Assembly: GCF_018531465.1 (NCBI RefSeq)
Contig: NZ_JAHDTF010000047.1
Location: forward strand, 1-64,000
Length of the DNA stretch: 64,000 nucleotides
DNA from: Sphaerisporangium fuscum
Lineage (GTDB): Bacteria > Actinomycetota > Actinomycetes > Streptosporangiales > Streptosporangiaceae
Direction of reading: 5' to 3'
Numbering within the stretch: position 1 is the stretch's first letter; every line of letters starts with the position of its first letter. This document shows positions 15,791-23,716 of the stretch, piece after piece. The notes below the pieces were generated by a model. The model worked only from the letters and a program-made list of their open reading frames with translations. It made no database searches and was not told where the DNA came from. Made by a program: the position numbers and the translations under genes.

Positions 15791-16375
15791 ATGAGCTTTC
15801 CTGCTGGGAGTCAGGGCGGCGGTGAGCGTGCCGAGGTGCGGCTGCGGAGGCATCCCGCCGCCCGCGCCGCCCACCGTCTGAGGCGGGCGCTGGAGTGGCA
15901 CGGCATCACCTCAGAGGTTCACGAAGGTAGAGGCATAGCGCTGGTGTCCGTGTGTGTCGATCTCGTGGCCTGGACGGACGGCTCCTGCTACTTCTGGTGG
16001 TCGGGCACGGTGTCCGGGAGCACCGGCCGCAGGACGTACAACTACAGCCCGGCCGGCGATCCGGTGACGGCGGCACGCCGCGTCGCCGGCCGCTACATGG
16101 AGCTGCGCCACGGCCGCCCGATGCGGTCGCCGGTCACCGGGGTGCCCGCCACGGACGCCCCCGCCGCCCCCGTCCCGGCGCTCCCCCCGGTCGTCCCCCG
16201 GCAGTCGTCGGCTGCGGAGACGGCCGCCGCGGCCGAACCCCCCGTCGTCCCCCGGCAGTCGTCGGCTGCGGAGACGGCCGCCGCGGCCGAACCGCCCGTC
16301 GTCCCCGCCCAGATGTCCACCGCCGGTGGGCACCTGGTCGCCTCGGCGCCCGTGCCGCCCCCGGAGGTACGGTGA
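15791..16375 (+). CDS. Hypothetical protein with tandem 18-residue repeats
   Basis: 194 residues, no family recognised. Residues 20-100 look like a small folded domain (RAAHRLRRALEWHGITSEVH, then LVAWTDGSCYFWWSG and TYNYSPAGDPVTAARRVAGR). The remainder is a low-complexity Pro/Ala tail with two perfect-looking copies of an 18-residue unit (PPVVPRQSSAAETAAAAE) and a partial third. No signal peptide or membrane helix. Its stop overlaps the start of the next gene by one base (TGATG), so the two are probably made together. The gene probably has a leaderless transcript. Confidence 0.7.
   Translation: MSFPAGSQGGGERAEVRLRRHPAARAAHRLRRALEWHGITSEVHEGRGIALVSVCVDLVAWTDGSCYFWWSGTVSGSTGRRTYNYSPAGDPVTAARRVAGRYMELRHGRPMRSPVTGVPATDAPAAPVPALPPVVPRQSSAAETAAAAEPPVVPRQSSAAETAAAAEPPVVPAQMSTAGGHLVASAPVPPPEVR
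16190..16297 (+). repeat. In-frame 54-bp tandem repeat inside the hypothetical gene
   Basis: 16190-16243 and 16244-16297 are almost identical 54-bp units, starting GTCGTCCCCCGGCAGTCGTC. A truncated third begins at 16298. The length is a multiple of three, so the reading frame is kept and copy number could vary without breaking the gene. Confidence 0.9.
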
Positions 16376-16629
16376 TGCGGGCCGGTGGCATCCGAGCGGA
16401 GGGCCCGGAGGACGGGCACCGGGTGAACCGGGCGACGGTGGAGCGGGTGCGCATCGCCGTGGCCTTCATCGTGGAGAGCGAGCGTCGCAGACGACGCGCC
16501 GAGGGGTTGATGCACTCCTGGCACCTGAGCCGCGCGGACCTCGACGAAGCGGCCCGCGCCCTCGGCACCCCGCCGGTCTCCGACGAGGAGTGGAACGCCA
16601 TCCTGGACGGCCGGGGCCACTACCCCTGA
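16375..16629 (+). CDS. Small hypothetical protein, coupled to the repeat-containing gene
   Basis: 84 residues from the ATG at 16375 with GGAGG at 16362-16366. Predicted mostly helical, with an arginine-rich stretch (ESERRRRRAEG) in the middle and an acidic C-terminal part (SRADLDEAARALG, SDEEWNAILDG). No family recognised. It overlaps the upstream stop by one base and the convergent hydrolase gene by ten bases at 16620-16629. Confidence 0.7.
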   Translation: MRAGGIRAEGPEDGHRVNRATVERVRIAVAFIVESERRRRRAEGLMHSWHLSRADLDEAARALGTPPVSDEEWNAILDGRGHYP

Positions 16630-17306
16630 CCGGTGCCGCCGCCCCGCTGCCCGGCCGGCCTCAGGTGCCGCGCGAACCAGTCACCGGCCAGTCGCGCCAC
16701 CTGTTCCAGCGCCCCGGGTTCCTGGAACAGGTGTGTGGCGCCCGGCACGATCTCCAGGCGTGTCCCTTCCGGCAGGTGCGTCATCGCCTCGCGGTTGAGC
16801 TGGACGACCACCGGGTCGGCGCCTCCGACGATCAGCAGCGCCGGTCGGCGCACCCGGCCGAGGTACTCCCCGGCCAGATCGGGCCTGCCGCCCCGGGAGA
16901 CGACCGCCTGGACGTCGCCGGGCCGCTCGGCGGCGGCGACGAGCGCGGCGGCGGCCCCGGTGCTCGCACCGAACAGCCCGATGCCGAGGCCGGAGGTACG
17001 CCGGTCGGCCGCCGCCCAGCCGACCAGCGCCGCGAGCCGGGTGGCCAGCAGCCCGATGTCGAACCGGAGCTCGGCGCTCACCGCGTCACGCCGTTCCTCG
17101 GCCGGGGTCAGCAGATCCGCCAGCACGGTCGCCAGTCCCGCGCCCTGGAGTTCACCGGCGACGTAGCGATTGCGCGGGCTGTGGCGGCCGCTGCCGCTGC
17201 CGTGCGCGAACAGCACCGCTCCCTGGGCGTGATCGGGAACCACGACGTCGGCGTCCAGGACGACACCGGCGACGGCCACCCGCACGCTTTCCTCAACGAT
17301 GTTCAT
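16620..17306 (-). CDS. Dienelactone hydrolase-family alpha/beta hydrolase
   Basis: 228 residues with an alpha/beta-hydrolase fold. LFAHGSGSGRHSPRN supplies the oxyanion-hole region. The nucleophile elbow is GLFGASTGAAAAL (Ser in G-A-S-T-G), the acid is in LIVGGADPVV and the His in IVPGATHLF. The short pattern with HGSGSGRHSPRN is common in actinobacterial and cyanobacterial proteins of unknown substrate, often fused to or near phosphoribosyltransferases. The ATG at 17306 follows GGAGG. No signal peptide, so it is cytoplasmic. Confidence 0.85.
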   Translation of the reverse strand: MNIVEESVRVAVAGVVLDADVVVPDHAQGAVLFAHGSGSGRHSPRNRYVAGELQGAGLATVLADLLTPAEERRDAVSAELRFDIGLLATRLAALVGWAAADRRTSGLGIGLFGASTGAAAALVAAAERPGDVQAVVSRGGRPDLAGEYLGRVRRPALLIVGGADPVVVQLNREAMTHLPEGTRLEIVPGATHLFQEPGALEQVARLAGDWFARHLRPAGQRGGGTGQG

Positions 17307-17452
17307 GGGTCCTCCGATGCCGATCCGGCGTGCGGAGATCTTCCTCGGGGCCGACTGCCTCACCTGCAACGGTACGTCCAGGGCCGGCGGACGTTCACCT
17401 CGCCCGTGCCTCGCGGGGCGAGGGCCCGCCGAGCCGCGGAACCTGCCGGCGC

Positions 17453-17507
17453 TTGACGATCCGGACCGTGGTCCGATAACTTCTGGATTCAATCGGACCG
17501 TGGTCCG
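17453..17507 (+). promoter_or_regulatory. Cupin promoter with two identical palindromic operators
   Basis: CGGACCGTGGTCCG occurs at 17462-17475 and again at 17494-17507. Each has perfect 6-bp arms around a 2-bp centre; centres are 32 bases (three turns) apart. TTGACG (17453-17458) and GATAAC (17475-17480) make a -35/-10 pair with 16 bases between, so operator 1 fills the spacer and operator 2 lies just after the expected transcription start. This is the layout of a tightly repressed promoter. The repressor (TetR- or MarR-type would fit) is not adjacent. Confidence 0.75.
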
Positions 17508-17544
17508 GTTATCGGGAAGTCCTTGAACGTCAGGAGGGTCGATC

Positions 17545-18006
17545 GTGTTCAGGAAGACGTCGATGGTGACGGTGGTCGCGGCGCTGGCGGTCGTGGCGGC
17601 GGGAACGACGAGCTCGTCCGCGGAGTCGCGCCCCGCGGGCGCGGCGGACCGGGTCATCTACCAGCACCACCACAAGGACGGAGGGTCGCCCTGCGAAGGA
17701 CTGGACGGATGCACCTTCGTCCAGCTGAAAGGCGACCCCGAGACGGGCCCGTCGGAGGCGATGTTCACCCTCAAGGCCGGCACGCCGTTCTCGCCGCACT
17801 GGCACACCAGCCCCGAGCACGTCGTCGGGGTCTCGGGAGTCATGCTGTGGCACGTGAAGGGCCACCCGACCTACCGGGTCGGCGCGGGCGACTACCTGTA
17901 CTACCCGTCCAAGGCGGTGCACTGGGGCAAGTGCGCGCCCGGTGCCGACTGCGTCTACTACGTGTACGACTCCAAGCCGTACGACTTCCACCCCGCCGGA
18001 CGCTGA
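17545..18006 (+). CDS. Secreted cupin-domain protein
   Basis: 153 residues, start GTG at 17545 with AGGAGGG at 17532-17538. Residues 1-27 are a Sec signal peptide (basic start, VTVVAALAVVAAG core, cleavage near SSAES). The mature part is a single cupin barrel with metal-ligand type motifs: FSPHWHTSPEHVVGVSG and a second half with YLYYPSKAVHWGKC. Four cysteines (SPCEGLDGC and KCAPGADC) could form disulfides outside the cell. The enzymatic role is unknown. Expression is probably controlled by the twin palindromes just upstream. Confidence 0.85.
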   Translation: MFRKTSMVTVVAALAVVAAGTTSSSAESRPAGAADRVIYQHHHKDGGSPCEGLDGCTFVQLKGDPETGPSEAMFTLKAGTPFSPHWHTSPEHVVGVSGVMLWHVKGHPTYRVGAGDYLYYPSKAVHWGKCAPGADCVYYVYDSKPYDFHPAGR

Positions 18007-18028
18007 CAGGCGCCCGCCGGTCGAGCCC

Positions 18029-19120
18029 CTAGGCGACGAGGGCGCGGAGGCGGGTGACGGCGGCGTCGAGGAGGGGAGCGGGGACGGGCTCGAAGAGGTC
18101 GGGGGTGATCGTGTCACCCTCGAGCTCCCAGACGCCGGCCACCCGGCCCCGGTAGACGACCACGGGGGAGATCCACCCCGCGGCGCGGCTGACCCTGGGG
18201 CGGACGGCGGCGGGCAGGAGCGGCTCGAGGCCGCGGGGCGCGCCCAGGATGTACTGGTCGAAGCCGGGCAGGAGATGGACCGCCTGGGAGGGAGCGGTGG
18301 CGGCGAGGTCGTCGAGATGCTCGGCGAGGATCTTCATGGGCTGCCCGTCGACCTCGACGTCTGCCAGCTCGGGCTCGAGCTCGCGGAACCACCCGCGCAG
18401 CACGGCCTTCGGCGTCATGCCGCGCAGCAGCCACGTGTCGAACATCGCCGGGGTGGCCGGGCCGTGGGCGCCGAGGAAGGCGCGCGCGAGCCGCACCCCC
18501 GCCTCCTGCGCGGAGAGCGGCCGCCCGGCCCGGCCCGGGAACCACGCCGAGGGCGCGACGAAGGTGACCTTGCGGTCGCGTGGCGGGCCGTAGCACAGCT
18601 CGCCGAGGATGCTGAGCGGCTTGAGCAGCGCCCCCCAGCCCGAGGTGAGCGCCTCCCGCAGGTGGAGGTCGCCGGTGACCTCCAGGACGGCGTCGACGAG
18701 CTCCTCGCGGGTGAGCATAGCGCCGTCCGCGAGGGCCTTGGGCACCGCCTCGATGACGGCGTCGAGCTCGGCGGCCGTCACGCCGTGGCCGCGCTGCCAG
18801 GAGCCCTTCTCCCAGAACCGCAGCGAGGCGAGGGCGGCGCAGTGAACGGGCAGCTCGTCGGCGGGCACCAGGTGGAGGGTGCCGCGCATCAGCCACGTCT
18901 TCGCGAGGGTGCGATCATGCCACAGCGCCTGCCCGATCTCGCCGGGACGGGGCTCGGCCTGCCGCACGGCCGTCGCGAGCTCGGCGGAGGAGGCCACCTG
19001 GGCCTGGACGCCGCACAGCCGCCGCGCCACCGACACCGCGTCGCCGCCGGCGGCCGGCTCCACGAACTGCCGCCGCAGCCGCCACGCCAGCGCCTGCCCC
19101 CACGTCACATTGGTCGTCAC
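18029..19120 (-). CDS. Winged-helix DNA-binding domain protein (HTH_42, AlkZ/YcaQ-like)
   Basis: 363 residues matching the HTH_42 (PF06224) family: the N-terminal ARRLCGVQAQVASSAELATA, DRTLAKTWLMRGTLHLVPAD and the C-terminal LLPGFDQYILGAPRG and GVWELEGDTI. The family includes DNA glycosylases for interstrand crosslinks and bulky alkylation (AlkZ, YcaQ). The catalytic QxQ/QxD-type motif position is occupied by GVQAQVASS, so a glycosylase role is plausible for this member, but it is unproven. It converges on the cupin gene and is followed upstream on the same strand by the cutC terminator. Confidence 0.85.
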   Translation of the reverse strand: MTTNVTWGQALAWRLRRQFVEPAAGGDAVSVARRLCGVQAQVASSAELATAVRQAEPRPGEIGQALWHDRTLAKTWLMRGTLHLVPADELPVHCAALASLRFWEKGSWQRGHGVTAAELDAVIEAVPKALADGAMLTREELVDAVLEVTGDLHLREALTSGWGALLKPLSILGELCYGPPRDRKVTFVAPSAWFPGRAGRPLSAQEAGVRLARAFLGAHGPATPAMFDTWLLRGMTPKAVLRGWFRELEPELADVEVDGQPMKILAEHLDDLAATAPSQAVHLLPGFDQYILGAPRGLEPLLPAAVRPRVSRAAGWISPVVVYRGRVAGVWELEGDTITPDLFEPVPAPLLDAAVTRLRALVA

Positions 19121-19157
19121 AGGCCTTTTGTACAGGACCGCACCGACAGAGCAGACC

Positions 19158-19184
19158 GAGCCGGCGCCCGATGGGCGCCGGCTC
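19158..19184 (-). terminator. Terminator of the cutC operon
   Basis: GAGCCGGCGCCC (19158-19169) and GGGCGCCGGCTC (19173-19184) make a perfect 12-bp stem with a three-base loop, 28 bases beyond the cutC stop. It is also near the start of the winged-helix gene, so it insulates the two. Confidence 0.85.
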
Positions 19185-19211
19185 GCGTCGTGAGGCCGCC
19201 TCCCGCCGGGC

Positions 19212-19964
19212 TCAGCGGGAGGAGCCGCCCGCCTGCATGACCTCGCTGATCAGGCCCGCCGAGGTGACCTGCCGCAGGTATTCCGGACGGCGCAGCTCCC
19301 CGCCCATGAAGGGGCGCAGGTTGCGGTGCACGGCGGGGCTGGGCTCGTCGGTGAGGGCGGCGAAGTGGATCTCGCTGACGCCGGTCTCGGCGAGGATGCG
19401 GCCGATGTTCCGCTCGGTCACGCCGCCGCCGGGCATGACGACGATGCGGTCGCCGGCAAGCCGGACCAGCTCGGCGATCAGCGGCGCCCCCTCCAGGACC
19501 GACACCTCCTGCCCCGACGTCAGCACGCGGTGCACGCCGAGGTCGACCAGGGTCTCGAGCGCCTGGTAGGGGTCGGCGGTCATGTCGAAGGCGCGGTGGA
19601 AGGTGACCGCCAGGTCGCCCGCCGCGGCGATCAGCCGCTCGCACACCGGGCGGTCGACCGTGCCCTCCGGGGTCAGGGCGCCGATGACCACGCCGTGCGC
19701 GCCCGCGGCCCGTACCTCCCGGATGTCCCGCTCCATCGCCGCGACCTCGTGCGGGTCGAAGATGAAGTCGCCGCCCCGGGGCCGGATGATCACGTGCACG
19801 CGGACGCGGGACACGGCCTCGAGGGTCGCCGCGACCGTGCCGATCGTCGGGGTGATGCCGCCCTCGAACAGCGCCGCGCACAGCTCGACCCGGTGGGCGC
19901 CCGCCCGTTCGGCGGCCAGCGCCGCCTCGGTGCCGTCGACGCAGATCTCGTAGGTGAGGCTCAT
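19212..19964 (-). CDS. cutC: CutC-family copper homeostasis protein
   Basis: 250 residues, a TIM-barrel protein of the CutC family: YEICVDGTEAALAAERAGAH, RVELCAALFEGGITPT, VHVIIRPRGGDFIF, VTFHRAFDMTADPYQALETL and VMPGGGVTERNIGRI. CutC has been linked to copper tolerance, but its biochemical activity is not settled. The ATG at 19964 follows GAAGGA. It lies 44 bases after the asparaginase gene on the same strand and probably belongs to the transporter-asparaginase operon; a strong terminator follows. Confidence 0.92.
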   Translation of the reverse strand: MSLTYEICVDGTEAALAAERAGAHRVELCAALFEGGITPTIGTVAATLEAVSRVRVHVIIRPRGGDFIFDPHEVAAMERDIREVRAAGAHGVVIGALTPEGTVDRPVCERLIAAAGDLAVTFHRAFDMTADPYQALETLVDLGVHRVLTSGQEVSVLEGAPLIAELVRLAGDRIVVMPGGGVTERNIGRILAETGVSEIHFAALTDEPSPAVHRNLRPFMGGELRRPEYLRQVTSAGLISEVMQAGGSSR

Positions 19965-20008
19965 GTGTTTCCTTCGGAAGGTGTGCGGAGACAGGGAAGG
20001 GAAGACGG

Positions 20009-20947
20009 TCACAGGGTGGCGTGGACGTCGCCGACGGGCCGGCCGCCGCCGAGCACCGGGATCGTGGTGAACGCCGCGGCGCCGGTGACGTCCGCTCCGA
20101 TGCGCGCCAGCGCGGCCACGGCGATCGCGGACGTCGCCCGCGGGCCGCCGTCGATGACCTTGACGGCCACCGCGTGCCCCTCGGCGGTCGCGGCGACGAG
20201 GACGCCCTCGGCGCCGCCCTTCACGATCGCCCCCGGCAGGGCGCGCATCAGCTCGGTGTTCAGGTGCCCGGTGCCGCCGACGTACTCCGGGAACGACCGC
20301 ATCGCGTCGGCGACGGCGCGCTCCGGGGTGTCGGCGGGGGCGGCGGCGAGGGCCCGGATCGCGCGGGCCAGCCCGGCGAGGGTGACCGCGAACAGCGGCG
20401 CGCCGCAGCCGTCCACCGCCGTGTGCGGGCTCTTCTCGCCGGACAGCTTCTGCACCAGCGACCGGACCCGCCGCTGCAGAGGGTGGGAGACGTTGAGGTA
20501 CGACGCGATGGGCCAGCCGGAGGCCGCGCAGGCCAGGAGCATCGCCGCGTGCTTGCCCGAGCAGTTCATCCGCTCGGGGCTCCTGTCCTGGCCCGCCCGG
20601 ATCAGCGTGTGCCGCGTCGCCTCGTCCTCCGGCCAGTCGGCCGGGCAGCGCAGCGCGCCGGTGTCCAGGCCCGCCTCGCGCAGCATCTTGCCGACCAGCG
20701 CGACGTGGAAGTCCTCTCCGGTGTGGCTGCCGGCGGCGATGGCGAGCCGTGAGCCGTACAGGGCGCCGCCCGAGGTGAGGCAGGCCAGGGCCTGGAACGG
20801 TTTGGCCGACGAGCGGGGCAGGATCGGCTCGTCGACGGCGCCGAGCGACAGCGCGAGGCTCCCGTCGGGCGCGATCGCGGCCACGCTGCCGAAATGGACG
20901 CTCTCGGTGAAGCCGGAACGGACGACTTCGGCGAGGCGGGCGTACAT
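20009..20947 (-). CDS. Type II-like asparaginase (PF06089 family)
   Basis: 312 residues of the asparaginase family found in rhizobia and actinobacteria (not homologous to E. coli AnsA/AnsB): SVHFGSVAAIAPDGSLALSL, LPRSSAKPFQALA, GSHTGEDFHV, CSGKHAAMLLACAASGWP, VDGCGAPLFAVTLAGLA. The serines in RSSAKPFQ and the Ser/Lys of CSGKH are the conserved active-site candidates. It hydrolyses asparagine to aspartate and ammonia. The ATG at 20947 has AAAGG before it. Next to a Glu/Asp-type ABC transporter, this suggests uptake and use of asparagine or aspartate. A 115-bp tandem repeat separates it from gluD. Confidence 0.9.
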   Translation of the reverse strand: MYARLAEVVRSGFTESVHFGSVAAIAPDGSLALSLGAVDEPILPRSSAKPFQALACLTSGGALYGSRLAIAAGSHTGEDFHVALVGKMLREAGLDTGALRCPADWPEDEATRHTLIRAGQDRSPERMNCSGKHAAMLLACAASGWPIASYLNVSHPLQRRVRSLVQKLSGEKSPHTAVDGCGAPLFAVTLAGLARAIRALAAAPADTPERAVADAMRSFPEYVGGTGHLNTELMRALPGAIVKGGAEGVLVAATAEGHAVAVKVIDGGPRATSAIAVAALARIGADVTGAAAFTTIPVLGGGRPVGDVHATL

Positions 20948-20960
20948 GGTGGTGCCTTTC

Positions 20961-21190
20961 TGTGTTCGAGGGCCTCGCTGCGCTCGGCGGGCTCGGGGCC
21001 TCTTTGGGGCGGCGGCTTTCGTCGTCGTACGGGCTCGTTCCTCACCCTCCCTCCTCCTCCAGCCACCGCCGGCCCTGTGTTCGATGGCCTCGCTGCGCTC
21101 GGCGGGCTCGGGGCCTCCTTGGGGCGGCGGCTTTCGTCGTCGTACGGGCTCGTTCCTCACCCTTCCTCCTCCTCAAGCCACCGCCGGCCC
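20961..21190. repeat. 115-bp tandem duplication between asparaginase and gluD
   Basis: 20961-21075 and 21076-21190 are two nearly identical copies (only a handful of differences) starting TGTGTTCGAKGGCCTCGCTG. Each contains the CGAGCGCAGCGAGG-type short palindromic sequence that is common in actinomycete spacers. The duplicate is recent, judging by its identity. It lies inside a probable operon and may affect read-through into the asparaginase gene. Confidence 0.9.
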
Positions 21191-21204
21191 CGAGCCGGGC
21201 GCGG

Positions 21205-22056
21205 TCAGGCGTGGAGGGTGGCTTCCGGGGCGGCCTTCGTGGCGGCGCGGGGACGGCGGGCGCCGCCGCGCTGCCGGGCCTCCAGAGTGCGGGCCAGCTT
21301 CGACAGCGACGCGTTGACCACCAGGTAGACCAGCGCGACCACGATGTAGGTCTGGATCAGCAGATGGTTGTAGTTGGCCAGGACCTTCCCGCTGTAGAGC
21401 AGCTCGGCGTAGCTGACGACGAACCCCAGCGAGGTGTCCTTGAGCAGGCCGACCGACTGGCTGACGATCGAGGGCAGCACGCGGCGGGCCGCCTGGGGCA
21501 GCACGATCATCCGCATCGTCTGGCCGCGCGTGAGGCCGACCGCCAGGCCCGCCTCCGTCTGGCCGCGCTCGACCGACATGATGCCCGCACGGAAGATCTC
21601 GGCGAAGGCCGCGGCGTTCGACACCGACAGCGGGACCACGAGCTTCCAGAACAGCGGCAGGTCCAGGCCGTACTTCGGCAGCGCGAACAGCACCACGTAC
21701 ACCAGCAGCAGCGCCGGGATCGTCCGCACCACCTCGACGTACGCGCCCGCCGCCCAGCGCGCCGGGCGGCGCGGGGACAGCCGGCCGAGCGCGAGCAGCA
21801 GCCCGCCGGCCATGGCGATCGCCGCCGACACCACGGCCGCGAGGACCGTCGACCACAGGCCGTTCAGCAGGTAGCGCCACATGGGCCAGGTGGCGTACGG
21901 CTGCCAGCGCGCCGCGTCCAGCTGCCCGTTGGCGGCGAACTGGCGTACGGCCAGGGCCACCAGGGCGAGCGCGGCCACCGCGAAGACGGCGGTCGCGATC
22001 CGGACGCGCCGCCGGGCGCGCGGCCCCGGCTCGTCGAACAGCAGCCGGTTGTTCAT
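21205..22056 (-). CDS. gluD: Polar amino acid ABC transporter permease, GluD-like
   Basis: 283 residues, His/Glu/Gln/Arg-type permease with an N-terminal extra helix (residues about 18-40) and the usual core from about 70. The EAA-loop is AVGLTRGQTMRMIVLPQAARRVLPS. QPYATWPMWRYLLNGLW is the segment typical for actinobacterial GluD. Basic C-terminal tail. It overlaps gluC by four bases (ATGA at 22053-22056), so the two permeases are coupled and probably form a heterodimer in the cytoplasmic membrane. Confidence 0.9.
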   Translation of the reverse strand: MNNRLLFDEPGPRARRRVRIATAVFAVAALALVALAVRQFAANGQLDAARWQPYATWPMWRYLLNGLWSTVLAAVVSAAIAMAGGLLLALGRLSPRRPARWAAGAYVEVVRTIPALLLVYVVLFALPKYGLDLPLFWKLVVPLSVSNAAAFAEIFRAGIMSVERGQTEAGLAVGLTRGQTMRMIVLPQAARRVLPSIVSQSVGLLKDTSLGFVVSYAELLYSGKVLANYNHLLIQTYIVVALVYLVVNASLSKLARTLEARQRGGARRPRAATKAAPEATLHA

Positions 22057-22697
22057 CGTGGCACCGCCAGTTTCCGCTCCAGCACGCCCGTGACGAAGCC
22101 GATCAGCGCCGACAACAGCATGTACGCCACGCCCGCCCCCACGAAGATCGGGATCGGCTGCGCCTCGACGAGGTTCACCCGGTTGGCCGCCGCGGTCAGC
22201 TCGACCACGCCGACCGCCGCCGCCAGCGAGGTGTTCATGGTGAGCATGATGAAGACGTTGCCGAGCGGCTGGACGACCGTGGCGAGCGCCTGGGGGAGCA
22301 CCACGTGGCGCAGCGACCCGGCGAAGCCCAGCCCGAGCGCCCGGGCCGCCTCGCCCTGCCCGGCGGAGACCGAGTTGATCCCCGAGCGGAGCGCCTCGGC
22401 GACGTACGCCGCCTGGTACAGGGCGATCACCACCACCGCGGTCGTGAACAGCCCCGCCTGGACGCCGATCTCGGGCAGCCCGAAGACGGCCAGGATCAGC
22501 CAGACCAGGAGGGGGATGTTCTGCAGCGCCTCGACGTACACCGTCCCGGCGGCGCGCAGGACGGGAACCGGGCTCACCCGCGCCGTGGCGACCAGCACGC
22601 CCGCCACGAACGCGCCCGCGAAGGCGAGCAGCGTCAGTTGCAGCGACACGACCAGTCCGTCCCACAGCGCGGGGAGGTTGCCGAACAGGGCATCCAT
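22053..22697 (-). CDS. gluC: Polar amino acid ABC transporter permease, GluC-like
   Basis: 214 residues with five membrane helices. The EAA-loop region is RALGLGFAGSLRHVVLPQALATVVQPLGN, and the family motif YVEALQNIPLLVWL is present. GluC is the first permease of the glutamate uptake system of actinobacteria. Start ATG 22697; it lies 13 bases after gluB and overlaps gluD by four bases. Confidence 0.92.
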   Translation of the reverse strand: MDALFGNLPALWDGLVVSLQLTLLAFAGAFVAGVLVATARVSPVPVLRAAGTVYVEALQNIPLLVWLILAVFGLPEIGVQAGLFTTAVVVIALYQAAYVAEALRSGINSVSAGQGEAARALGLGFAGSLRHVVLPQALATVVQPLGNVFIMLTMNTSLAAAVGVVELTAAANRVNLVEAQPIPIFVGAGVAYMLLSALIGFVTGVLERKLAVPR

Positions 22698-22710
22698 GGG
22701 TGGCGGCGAC

Positions 22711-23670
22711 CTAGGAGCCGGGGACGGATCCGATGGCGGGCGGCGCCGGGGCCTCGCCCTGGACGACCGTGCCGATCGACTTCTTCCACGCCTCCTGCCA
22801 CAGGCCGGCGTCCTGGACCTTCTTCAGCCAGTCGTTGACGAACTTCTTCATCTGGTCGTCGCCGTGCTTGAGGCCGATGCCGTAGGGGTCGGTGGTGAAC
22901 GGCTCGCCGACCACCTGGAGCTCCGGCTCGGTCTTGCCGTCGGCGACCAGCAGCGACTGGTCCTGCACGTAGGCGACGCCCCGGCCCTGCTTGAGCGCCT
23001 GGACGCACTCGGGGTCGCTGCCGAAGGTGACGATCTTGGCGCTCGGGGCGGCCTTCTTGATGGCCGGGATGGCCGGGGTGTTGGCGCCCGCGATGACCGT
23101 CTTGCCGGCGAGGTCCTCGGGCTTGGCGATCCCCGGAGTGCCCTTCTTCACCGCGATCGCCAGACCGGAGGTGTAGTACGGCCCGGCGAACGCCACCTGC
23201 TTGGCACGCTCGGGAGTGATCGTGTACGTCTGGAAGACCACGTCGACGGTGCCGTTGGACAGCAGCGCCTCGCGCGTCTCCGACGCCGAGTTGACGATCT
23301 TCACCTTCGGCTGCCCGATGATGTACTTCGCCAGGAGCTTGCCGAGGTCGGCGTCGAAGCCCTCGACCTCGCCGGTCACGGGGTTCTGCTGGGACAGCAG
23401 CGGCGCGTCCAGCGAGCCGCCGACGATCAGCTCGCCGCGCTTCTTGATCTTCTCCATGGTCGAGCCGGGCAGGATGTCGGCGGCCGCGGCGACGGGGGCG
23501 TTCGCATAGGCGTCCGCCGTCTTGCCGCCGCCGGAGTCGCCGGGAGCGGCGGGAGGGACGGCGGAGGAGCCGCCGTCTCCCGAACAGGCGGCCGCGCCGG
23601 CCAGCGACACCACGGACACCACGGTCAGCGCCGCGCGGCGCGCACGTGACAGTGCGGGAGCGTGCACCAT
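22711..23670 (-). CDS. gluB: Polar amino acid ABC transporter substrate-binding lipoprotein, GluB-like
   Basis: 319 residues. Lipoprotein signal with lipobox LAGAAAC (lipidated Cys about residue 29), a Gly/Ser/Pro linker, then a family 3 solute-binding domain: KKRGELIVGGSLDAPLLSQQ, GEVEGFDADLGKLLAKYI, VDVVFQTYTITPERAKQVAF and the aspartate-rich hinge with TDPYGIGLKHGDDQM. Such proteins bind glutamate or aspartate outside the membrane. I prefer the ATG at 23670 because GGAG lies six bases before it; the ATG at 23682 is in frame and would add four residues. Confidence 0.92.
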   Translation of the reverse strand: MVHAPALSRARRAALTVVSVVSLAGAAACSGDGGSSAVPPAAPGDSGGGKTADAYANAPVAAAADILPGSTMEKIKKRGELIVGGSLDAPLLSQQNPVTGEVEGFDADLGKLLAKYIIGQPKVKIVNSASETREALLSNGTVDVVFQTYTITPERAKQVAFAGPYYTSGLAIAVKKGTPGIAKPEDLAGKTVIAGANTPAIPAIKKAAPSAKIVTFGSDPECVQALKQGRGVAYVQDQSLLVADGKTEPELQVVGEPFTTDPYGIGLKHGDDQMKKFVNDWLKKVQDAGLWQEAWKKSIGTVVQGEAPAPPAIGSVPGS

Positions 23671-23716
23671 CACCAACTCCATTCTTTGACGAGCATTTCT
23701 TGCGGAACCCGGCCTT

